DNA of 64,000 nucleotides. Source: Melastoma dodecandrum. Lineage: Eukaryota; Streptophyta; Magnoliopsida; Myrtales; Melastomataceae. The stretch lies in assembly GCA_029817715.1 (NCBI GenBank), contig JARUPY010000563.1, forward strand, positions 1 through 64,000. Reading direction: 5' to 3'. Made by a program: the position numbers and the translations under genes. The notes beneath the pieces are model-generated. The model was not told where the DNA came from, made no database searches, and worked only from the letters and a program-made list of their open reading frames with translations. This document shows, in pieces, positions 54,752 to 64,000 of this stretch. Positions within the stretch are counted from its first letter, which is position 1. Each line of letters opens with the position of its first letter.

Positions 54752-55330
54752 TCTTTTAACAGTATTATTATTATTAATGTGGTCTGAATGCGATTTTGGC
54801 TTAGCAGGCAGGCATCAAATTAAAACTGAGGGAGGCCGACAGACGACATTAACGAAGGCGGAGAGACGGATGAATTGTCGTTTTACGACTTGGGGAGAAT
54901 TGACCTCCGTTCTTGGGGCAGACGGTAGTCACGAGCCGACGACAGCCTCATTCTAGGTTTCTGGGACGTACACGTGTCAGCTATCTGGTGCAGGGATGCG
55001 GTCCATCCGGAACGACGTCATCTTAGGCTCCATTTGTTTATGAAATGGGCCTGAGGCCGTCTTATTTTATTGGGCTCTGCGGTGTTTTTTAGTTCTTGTT
55101 ACTTTAATAATTAGTTCAAGACAAAGTTCAATAGCAAAAAAGAGGAAACGACGACGTGTCGTTGACAGGATGTCCTTTCGGATTACTACTACCCGATACG
55201 ACATTGATTACCCTTTTCCAACGTATTCTCCACCCAACTCCCCAGTTTGAAAGAGAAAGAGATAGACCGTTGTTTTTCTTTTCTTTGAAACTTTAAATAT
55301 TCTTATCATCGGGAGGAGGAACCCGCAAAG
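54752..55330. promoter_or_regulatory. Divergent promoter region between UGT copy 3 and RopGEF
   Basis: The UGT (-) and RopGEF (+) genes diverge from this about 580-bp stretch, so both promoters should lie here. It has an ATT run near 54763-54775. No specific regulatory site is called. Confidence 0.4.
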
Positions 55331-55339
55331 TTGAAATCT

Positions 55340-57515
55340 TTCTCGGAAGGTCTCGTTCCTAAACGGATTTGGTGTCCTGGGTCTACCTCAGATAATTGGA
55401 AGTTCGGCCACTGCGAGCGGCCAAGAGTCGAGGGAGTGCGGCTCTGCTTCGACAGGGGAGGGGAGCGAATGCGTCACGCTTCCGCCGACTATCTTGGGTT
55501 GGCCCATTAGGCAAGCTGAGCTGCCTACCGTCCGGAGGAAACCTGTGGTTGCCTCCGGGAAGGCGGTGCAGAGTGGGGATGAAGTGAAGCTACAGAAGTT
55601 GGGTTCCAAGCTCTCGGGTGAGTTTCTTGGCATGCTGAGAGCTTATTCTGATGTACCTTCTCGTTCGACATTGTGATGTGTTTCGACCAGAGATGGATAT
55701 GATGAAGGAGAGGTTCGCGAAACTATTGCTTGGTGAAGACTTGTCTGGTTCCGGGAAGGGAGTTTGCACTGCACTTGCCATTTCGAATGCCATCACTAAC
55801 TTATGCGGTAGGGTGTTGCCACTCGATCGTTATTGTGTTGTTTAGAACTGTGATGGGATTCGTTCGTGTGGGGATGGGGTCTTATGTGCGGGTGCCTTCA
55901 GCTACCATCTTTGGACAGCTATGGAGGTTAGAGCCCTTACCTGACGAAAGGAAAGCCATGTGGCGAAGAGAGATGGAGTGGTTGCTTTGCGTTGGTGATC
56001 ACATCATCGAATTGATTCCCTCTACCCAGACATTTCCCGATGGCAGGAAGCTAGAGGTAATGAATGACCAGGAAACTATTTAGTTTCTTCACTCCGGTTG
56101 GATTCATCCTTTGTGATTGATTTGGAGAGTCCTAACTGTTAAATTTGGGTCTTAGGTAATGACTTGCAGGCCGAGAATGGATATCTTCATAAATCTTCCG
56201 GCGCTGCGTAAGCTCGATAATATGCTTGTTGTAAGAAGATAAGCTCATGTGATTACTGTTGGTGCATATTTCCATGATATTCCTAGAGAAAGTTGTGATT
56301 TCTTGTAATGCCAGGATATACTGGATTGTTTCAAGGAAATGGAGTTTTGGTACGTTGATCAAAGGATTGTAGCATCTGATGCCGCTGAGGGGTCAGCCTC
56401 ATTTAGTAAGACATTTCAGAGACAAGAGGAGAAGTGGTGGCTGCCCGTGCCTCGTGTCCCCACCGGTGGTCTGAGCGAGAACTCGAGAAAACAGCTAAAT
56501 CAATGTCGCGAATCCACATGCCAGATATTGAAGGCCGCGATGGCCATCAACAGCGTTACCCTATCAGAGATGGAAGTTCCCCACTCGTACTTGGATGCTC
56601 TTCCAAAAGTACAATCTCTTTGATCTCTATTTTGTTCTGATGATTCTTTGCGTTCTTAGTTAACTGTCTGTCATCATTTCAGCACGGAAGAGCCTCTTTG
56701 GGAGATGTGATTTACCGATACATGACATCTGATAACTTCTCGGCGGATTGCCTGCTTGATTGCCTCGATCTGTCATCGGAACACGTAGCGCTAGAGATAG
56801 CAAACCGTGTAGAAGCCTCAATCTACATCTGGCGTCGTAGGGCGCATGATCATTCCAGGCCTCTGCATCAACAGAACCGATCCACCGGGAAACTTTCTTG
56901 GGGGACAATGGTCAAGGACCTGATGGTGGACGTGGACAAGAGGGAACTGCTAGCGGAGAAAGCCGAGAGACTTCTGCTGTGCTTGAAGCAACGGTTTCCT
57001 GGCCTCTCGCAAACCATCCTAGATGCAAGCAAGATCCAATCCAACAAGGTAATGAAAAAAAAAGGCTTGATTTTCTCATAAGCATGTTTGATCGGTCATG
57101 GGAGGCACTAAAAAGATCTTCTTCATGCAAGGATGTTGGGAAATCAATCATCGAGAGCTACTCGAGGGTCCTGGAGAGTCTTGCATTCAATATTGTTGCC
57201 CGTATCGATGATATCCTATATGTGGACGACTTAACCAGGCATGCTGACAAGTTGCTGCCTTCTCCGGCGTTCAATCTCACAGCGCAGAGGAAATCATGCT
57301 TCCTGTACTCAGTGCCTCTCCCAAGCACTCCGAGCTTCTCACCTTCTCCTGCATCTTTCATTAGCCCAGCAAGGGGTGACCTAACCCCTTACATCCTAAA
57401 CAACACGAAGCCACCGCCGCGGGGATTTGGAGTAAGAAAAGTGCTGGACAATTATCTTGGCAGAACTGAAACCGAAATCACGCATCAGCTCGATGGAATC
57501 AATCCCAAGCAGTGA
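55340..57515 (+). CDS. RopGEF with PRONE domain
   Basis: RopGEFs activate plant ROP/RAC GTPases at the plasma membrane, acting in polar growth and receptor-kinase signalling. The PRONE domain reads: [16 protein letters not shown] (exon from about 55692), [13 protein letters not shown] and [15 protein letters not shown] (55900-56056), [18 protein letters not shown] (56156-56230), [12 protein letters not shown] and [14 protein letters not shown] (56315-56608), [22 protein letters not shown] and [10 protein letters not shown] (56683-57048), and [17 protein letters not shown] with [11 protein letters not shown] (57132-57515). The variable C-terminal tail ends INPKQ. Borders are GT-AG and in phase. 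The N-terminal variable region ([26 protein letters not shown]) reads open to about 55380 with no good ATG; an upstream exon or a lost ATG must supply the start, so my left end is approximate. Confidence 0.92.
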
Positions 57516-59630
57516 TAGTTAAGATCATCATAATGGCAGCAAGGTCACTGCTAAATGATCATGTTCCATTAAGTTCCCCAACTAGTTAGAAAGGATTGCA
57601 TCACTTATAGCGCAAGAAACGAGCATAGCTGAAAAAGTTAAACGTCCGACAACTTACTCTTTGCTGCCGCATGTCAGCCGCGATTTCGTAAGATGTCAAG
57701 GATATGAAATGTATGTCTACTATTCGTGTAAGTCCTACACAGTGCTTGGCCTTGTTGAAATTAGCATGGGGATCAGCCCCAACTGAGAAAGGACTGCTGG
57801 CAAGGACTAGTGAAGGGAGGGACTGAAGATTTGAATATGTTGGTGGACGAACAAAGGCGACTGAGATAGATGAATAAAGAAAATTTGGAAGGACGAACAA
57901 AAGCAACCAAGAGATCGGGCACCTTCTTCCAATAAGCAACTGTCAATGACCATATAATTTATCGTATGAGGTTTAGAAATCCTTCTAGATATTGCCAGTG
58001 CTCGTTTCTGTCAACAGAAGGCTTGTATGTTGAAAGTGAAGAAGGATCGAGGGAAGGAAGATGGATGTAATAGCTAATAAATGTTGTATGCATAAAGTTA
58101 TCTGCTATATACAGTTTGGAAATAATCCCATGTTGCCTAGAAAAGGCCTAGGCCAAGTGTATAAATATAGTTGGGACCCTTGACCTAATAGCTAATTTTT
58201 AGGTGAATGGCACTCCGATACACAATTTCTACATGGTATCAGTGCCAGAGAGGATGCCCCACCCCGGCTGCTTTCACTGTTCCCCAGCTAGCAAAATTGA
58301 TTTTTCCGGCTTCAGATAAAGCCTTGATGTCCTATGACAGAAAAAGGTTACAGCCGTCGTCAAAGACGAAGAAAAGTGACATATAAACTCTATGATGTAC
58401 ATTGAGAAGTCACGCCCGTAGCGAAAGAGTGCTGAGTTATTGAATATCAGAAAGACTTTTTCTATATATACATATAAGCAGCATCAGAAAGACTTGCCCA
58501 TTCAAGAACTGGCCGACTTATTTCGCTGCGGACTTTGTTTGCCGTGCTTGGACTGGAAAGGAGGAAGACAAAGGAATTAAAACGACAGGAGGGAAGTAAT
58601 GGAAAGATGAGAGAATCATGTGCCAGGAAGAAGTGGAGAGGCGACCCCAGGGAAATTCGTGCTGGGGAGATGGGTGAGAATAATTTGGTGGACGAATATT
58701 GGCCGACAAGATATCGGGTTCTCGCTAGCACATGGTATCCATCAGCAGCCACTTGATTTCTCATTGACGGCTTGCAGTGAGTCCTGGAATTCGCCGGAGT
58801 TTGTTCCGTAGGCCTCCACAGAAACCTTTCTTCCTCAGTTTCTCTGCGGCTGGCCTTGCCATTGGACTAGATATCTGGTCAGAACTTCACAGGGTGAGAC
58901 GGAGTGGAATCAGGCCAGGACAAATTATAACAACCACGGAAGAAACTATGACAGGACGATTGAATTTTCTCATATCTGTTAAATCTCTTTATAGTTTCTT
59001 TTATCATACTTTTAGAATAGAAAACCATTCACATACTTCAAACATGAAGTACGATTTGAATGTATAGCTTTGGAGCTATTCACGAGATCTCGCTTTGGGC
59101 ATCATACCTCGATCAATTGCTTATTGATTTAACCTTGTCTTCATTACCTCCGAAAAATCTTATCGCTGCTCGGGAGAGGGGTGGACTATCGGCCATAACC
59201 AACATGGCAGATTCCGAGCACAGTTTCTGCCCCGTTCCCCGGAGATACATGAGTTGCATCCAGCGTGTGAATCTCATAACACAGGAAATCGCTTCTCGTT
59301 CTCGGTCCCTGTCTCAGGCATTCCTAATAGGTGCTGACGACTGCTTGATGGAAACATTGTTGAGCAATTCGGCGAGCGATAGTTTGGGTCCGTCATAACA
59401 GCAGTTAGATCGTCTTCATCGATGAAAGATCATTCCCCAAGATCTCTTCAATGTTATCAGAGCATTCTCATTGTAATAATATTGATTTGCATTAGCTAAA
59501 TTTAATGAACGTGACAGAACAAGCTGATGTTTTTCAGATTATTGAACCCGGCAGCATGTAAGCCGTGATTCTCATAAGGTATTATTTATAGTAAAATAAC
59601 TATATTCAACTCGTGTCTTCTGAAGAACCG
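57516..59630. other. Intergenic DNA with repeats, no gene
   Basis: The two stretches at about 57770-57960 and 58540-58735 resemble each other and 61930-62150 (upstream of the DA1-related gene), sharing GGTGGACGAA and GAGAAAGGACT-like blocks. A short LTR with primer-binding site lies at 58066. No recognised coding sequence at 58.8-59.6 kb. Confidence 0.45.
58066..58233 (+). mobile_element. Short LTR with tRNA-Met primer-binding site
   Basis: The segment starts TGTAATAGC and ends TTTCTACA, and is followed at once by TGGTATCAGTGCCAGAG, close to the canonical TGGTATCAGAGC initiator-Met primer-binding site. No second LTR or gag/pol was found downstream, so this is the 5' remnant of a small retroelement. 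Confidence 0.6.
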
Positions 59631-59642
59631 CCTTATCTGCGT

Positions 59643-61870
59643 TCACTGTGGCAGAAACCTGTGTAGAGTGGTGTATTGGAGAGTTTGGTGCAAACCATAC
59701 TTATCGACCGCTATTTTGGTCAAGCAGAATGCTCTACGACGTATAGGACACGTGTTGTTGGAGAAGGCAAACATGAGGAACTCGCCAAGCTTCATTTCGG
59801 CCTCACACTTTGGACCTTTGTTGGAAGTAGAGGCCATCAATTTAATCCTCCATTCGAGCCACCGGTAAGAAACAAGCCAACCGATAGCTACTTCTAACTC
59901 AAGAGGTAGTAGGTAACCTGCAAGAACCATTGAATGTCTGCAGCGAGCACGATCGAGATGGAATCATATGGAAACGGTTGGCAGATTCACCTCGTAATTG
60001 CATCCATAGGCTAGTCAGTAGTTCAACGAGCCTGCATCCCAACTTCAATCTGTACAGAATGGTGGAAAAAGTCGAAAAACAGTTATAAACATTTTCATGG
60101 ACAGTTAAGAACAGCGAACACATCACTGTTGTTACCTGGGAGAACCATAGAGTAGAAGAATGATAATATCCAGTGTTCTTGGAAACGCATAACCGATATC
60201 AAGAGCTGTAGGATGTAGGCCCTGTCAAAAGATTAGCGGTATATCGGGTAGTTCAGCAGAGGGAACAGATTGAATAGGTAGCTTTTAGAGTTCTGTGCGA
60301 CCTTACACGTTGCATCATGGCTTGAATAAGGGCAGTTTTGTCGACTAGATGAACAAAGACAGGCCTATCCAAGCACATATTCATCTCTTCAAGAAAGCCT
60401 TTCACGTTGTGGTAAAGGTGTCGACACTCCTCGATAAACATGACAGAAGATGATTTGCATTCCGGGCACAATATCCGACCGTCCGCGAAGGATATGTAAG
60501 TGGCATCCCTGGGCTAGAAAGCAGAGAGATCGGAATTACCTGTCCAAAATCCTTTGACGAGCAAAGTTTGGTTCCCCTAAAATTCAGCACAAGATATTAC
60601 CTGCAGCCGAATGCAACACCAACAACGAGGTGTGTTGTCAAAATCATGCTGCTGACAATACTTCTGGGACCAAAAGCGTCCGTTGACGTAATCTAGCCGT
60701 CCTAACCTATTCATAGGCAGCTGTAGAACTCATTGAAACGAGATGTTACCAAGATAGACCATATGGAACGAGCAACAGGGGGAGATTTCGGTTGTTCTAA
60801 TGAACTCATCAGAAGTTGCGATGGCCTTACAGGCTGACGGCAGACATCACATGTCTGGTGCCTCGACGCTTCACAGCAAGACTTGTGGTGCGGATGACCA
60901 CCTTCTGACAATGATGGCTTCCAGAAGCCAACAAAGAAAGAACACACGTAAGAGGAGGAAAGTAGGAATGGCTCGAGGGAAGAAATCGGACGTTGAGAGC
61001 TTGAGTACCTCATGGTCCGCGATCTGCCGACCACAAGTGCGGAGCAGAGACATTGAGGATGATAGAAGACGCCATTGAACTCCCGGCACATTCCCTGACT
61101 GATGTCGAGTTTGCATCCGGCGCATGATTTGGTTTTACTGAAGAATGGGTCAATATAATTCAAAAACCCGACTGCTGTTCAGTTTTCACTAGAATCATAT
61201 TTTTCCCGCAACAAAAGCTACCTTCTTGCTCCTTGAGAAATGTCCATGGGACGATCCTTCTCACGGATAGGGCCTGAAAATATGAAACAGAACGGTGTAG
61301 CGGTATTTCGAAACTATGCCATATGCACATGAGATGACAAAGTATAAACTAAAGCTGAACCGGCGGGTGTCTTGGGACCCTGGGGAGCTGTGAGTTTCGG
61401 CTTGTTTGTATCTTCCAAACCGTAATACCTCGCTTCATCATTCTCCAGCTCATCAATCTCCTCGTCATTCTCCTCATCGTCCTACATTGAGTAAATAGAC
61501 AGCATAAACCATATTGAAGGAAGTGCGTGCATGGTGGCACCTGTATTGAATCAGAATGGAAATGGAAAAGATAAATTACGTCCGATTTCATGGGCAATGG
61601 CCTGCGGCTGGAGCTTCTCTTGTTGCTTCCTCCCTTCCACCATGTCATGAAGCGGGAGTTACCATCTCCGGACAAAGGCTTGGTTTCCCCCGCTACAATA
61701 TCACAAGAAATAGTTGGACATAATCCCGAAGCCAAGATGTACTTCTCGATCGAGAGTGCAGGCAAAGGTGACCGGTGATCGATTCCTAGACTACTTTCGA
61801 CCAGCCATGGCAGTGATACAGGCATGTCAGTTTCTAATTTCAAATTAAAACAGCGAGTTATGCCATGAAC
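59643..61870 (-). pseudogene. DA1-related (DAR) LIM/peptidase gene, degenerate
   Basis: DA1-family proteins are ubiquitin-activated peptidases that limit organ growth. They have a LIM domain followed by a zinc peptidase with a HEMMH site. On the - strand: MTWWKGGSNKRS (near 61640); an acidic DDEENDEEIDELENDEARYY exon (61400-61480); a LIM exon, CAGCKLDISQG and FYHPQC (61040-61125); HHKSCCEASRHQTCDVCRQPV (60830-60900); CPECKSSSVMFIEECRHLYHNV with FLEEMNMCLDRPVF (60340-60470); a YAFPRTLDIIILLLYGSPR piece (60140-60200); and near the C-terminus KLGEFL, KYGLHQTL (59660-59770). Frames break inside the LIM and C-terminal exons, and I find no HExxH in the 59.95-60.07 kb segment where it should lie. 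Probably not a functional peptidase. Confidence 0.7.
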
Positions 61871-62640
61871 AGAAGAAAGATTTACCCATTAACTGAATGA
61901 ACACACTTATTTTGCAGCAGACTTCATTCGAAGCCTCAACCGAGAAAGGACTTGTTGTGTTTGGACAGGAAATGGGGAAGCGGAGGAGATTAAAACGTTG
62001 GGGAAAAGGTAAAAAAAAGGATGAGGAGAATCAATTCATGATGAGCAGTCAGAAGGGTTGGCAAATTCGAGCAAGGACAGTAAAGACTTAACAAGAATAA
62101 TTTCGGTGGACGAACAAAGTAGACCCAGAAATCTGATTCCTCCCACAACGCGACCCGTCAGTCATCATATAGTTTCTCGAAGCGGGCTTTTCCGGACCCT
62201 TCTAGAATAAACCCATGTTTGTTTTCTGGTCCAGAATCGGCCGACTCGCTTAACAAGCTGGCCGCATTAGCCTGCTTCCGTACTTTTGGCGGCTGCTGGT
62301 TTCAGTTAAACTATATAATATAAATTAACATGATATTAGACGTTTTAACTCACATACCTAAAAATCTCCATTATATGGCCGAATGAGCCAAAGAAAGCTC
62401 GGTTAGCCTAGAACCAACTGCCTAAAGCGAAAAATGTCAGTCCGGTTCGACTTGAGGACGTGTCAAACACATAATATAAATCAAGCATCACCTAATAATT
62501 TAACATCATGCTTGCATACTCCCATTACGTCGTGAAAAATGTAAAAAACTTACCGTTTGACCTAAAAGCTTAAGTTATTAGGTGATGCTTGATTTTATAT
62601 TATATAGTTTAATAAGCCTGTTGGTAACAATGGTCACACT
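61871..62640. other. Upstream region of the DAR gene and a foldback repeat
   Basis: The first part resembles 57.8 and 58.6 kb (see there). The second part contains nested inverted repeats (62305-62612). No gene is seen. Confidence 0.45.
62471..62602. repeat. Inverted repeat (foldback)
   Basis: The left arm 62471-62502 contains AATCAAGCATCACCTAATAA. The right arm 62570-62602 is its near reverse complement (TTATTAGGTGATGCTTGATT). An outer pair, 62305-62326 and 62590-62612, shares TTAAACTATATAATATAA. Probably a MITE remnant. Confidence 0.75.
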
Positions 62641-63029
62641 AAAAGTTTCCTGATTTATGGAAGCAAACGCTTGTATCGTACGAAATTGTATTTGAGCAGA
62701 CTTCTGAAACAACGAGTCTTGATAATAAAACTAAGTAGGCGTAGAGATGTTCTGATAACAGAACACAATCGTCGTCGGTGTGAATGTACATGTTTGGTCA
62801 CACAAACACATAAAAAGGTTAGTAGCACAAAAATAAATAACACAATAATTTTTATAGCGGTTCACCTAACTAGGCCAACGTCCACTCCACCCAATCACAT
62901 GATTTTCACTATTAGAAAATAATACGTATAGCAACTCCTATACATAGCTTCTCCTATGAGGCACGACTCCTCCCGTACTGAGACACAGTTAACCCTTTCT
63001 GTGATTCACTATACAGCGACCCGTGTGCT
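62641..63029. other. LTR-like noncoding DNA
   Basis: No gene. The stretch around 62850-62895 (TAGCGGTTCACCTAACTAGG, then CCAACGTCCACTCC) resembles a motif common in plant LTRs. Confidence 0.35.
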
Positions 63030-63365
63030 AAGGATGGAATTTCCCGACGGCAGCTCCATAACCTCCACGGTTTCCTCGAGACAGCGACTATGTGGCGAGT
63101 CCCACACGAGCCCATAACGAGCCCTCGCAAGCAGACAACAACCCATGTCCAAGGTTGGAGTTTCTCGACGGTAGTATCCACAACCCATACGATCTCCTCG
63201 AAATAACGACAATGTAACGACCTCCACACAAGCACGTAGCGATCCGTACGCAAACAGACAACGATCCCTGTCCAAGGATGGATTTTCGTGACGGCGGCTC
63301 CCTGCGCGATCTCCTCAAGATAGCAACTACATGGCGTGGCCCACGCAAGCGAACAACTCCTCTGT
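63030..63365. repeat. Tandem repeat, unit about 122 bp, 2.7 copies
   Basis: Copies start at 63030, 63151 and 63274, each with AAGG(A/T)TGGA..TT(C/T)(C/T)CGACGG, then GATCTCCTCGA-like and AACGA blocks. GC-rich compared with its surroundings. The open frames on the - strand here are produced by the repeat. Confidence 0.75.
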
Positions 63366-64000
63366 TCTGGGTCACATGCACGACTTATCTGTGACTGACT
63401 ACACGGCGACCCCATGTTAAGGTAAGCCTGCAAAACTAAAAGCACGAAAACTCGTCAGAAAAAAAAAAAAACAAAAAAAAAGCAATTCGGGCAGCACCTC
63501 GCACCTCTTTCCTGTAGCTTCTTCTTTTTTCTAACAACTGTTCTCTCAATCAAGACTCACGACAACAATTGTTATTTTCATTTAAACGTAAGCTTTATAT
63601 AAGATTAGGGAGAAATAATAACTTATCAAATCAATTTAATTAATTTGATTAGGATAACTATTATTTCCTTTAAAACTTCATTATCATTTGAATGATTTGA
63701 TTGGATAAACAATCGTATGCCAAGGATGTGAACGATTGTTTTAGGAAAGATTAATCAATAGTTTCAAGTGTGAAAGAATTTTATTTAAATAAATTCTAAA
63801 TACAACCTATCATTTTAACAAATGATAGCTTTATTGTATTAATTTTATTATCAATCAATAAATATTAATCCGCAAGAAACATAGAAATGATTAAAATATT
63901 TCAGTCATATTTAAATGCTTTCCAAATATTACAAGATAATTTGTTTAGGGTAGGTTTTCTTTCTATAAGTAAACCATGAGATAAAATCAAGTAATTCATT
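63366..64000. other. AT-rich noncoding DNA
   Basis: A-rich run at 63460-63482, then AT-rich sequence to the window end. No coding or RNA gene is seen. Confidence 0.5.

Overview
The window is nuclear DNA of a flowering plant, very probably a eudicot. It has GT-AG introns of roughly 60-1500 bp, plant-only families (RopGEF with a PRONE domain, laccase, UGT76-like glucosyltransferase, DIVARICATA-type MYB, AUX/LAX, DA1-related) and plant LTR retrotransposons. The species cannot be fixed from the sequence.

Layout. 1-4.0 kb: compositionally abnormal DNA, including about 500 bp with no G on the + strand, followed by a G/T-rich stretch. 4.1-6.0 kb (-): ribosomal stalk protein P0 with many frameshifts. 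6.1-10 kb: no recognised gene. 10.1-12.2 kb (+): AUX1/LAX auxin influx carrier, also full of small indels. 14.2-18.1 kb (+): conserved plant protein of unknown function. 19.8-20.6 kb (-): intact two-MYB-domain transcription factor. 21.6-23.7 kb (-): laccase with two frameshifts. 24.8-27.9 kb (+): intact plastid-type adenylosuccinate lyase. 28.6-28.9 kb (-): fragment of a proline-transporter gene. 29.4-31.1 kb (+): eEF1B nucleotide-exchange subunit. 32.9-35.2 kb (+): divergent TM9/endomembrane protein, followed by a broken partial copy.

36.4-54.8 kb is a tandem UGT cluster on the - strand with three copies. Two are dead, each split by a short, non-autonomous Ty3/gypsy-like LTR element of the same family in opposite orientations. 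The third (53.4-54.75 kb) is intact and lacks the intron that both dead copies retain. A degenerate Ty1/copia element (43.2-47.95 kb), tandem repeats, TM9 fragments and a Mutator-like MITE fill the space between.

55.3-57.5 kb (+) holds a RopGEF gene. 59.6-61.9 kb (-) holds a DA1-related LIM/peptidase gene that looks degenerate. 62-64 kb contains a foldback repeat, a 122-bp tandem repeat and AT-rich DNA.

The genes do not form a pathway; they are ordinary independent plant genes. The most informative signals are the G-free tract, the clustering of frameshifts (4-6, 10-12, 14.4-16.6 and 22 kb) next to cleanly intact genes, and the TE-driven decay of the TM9/UGT block.
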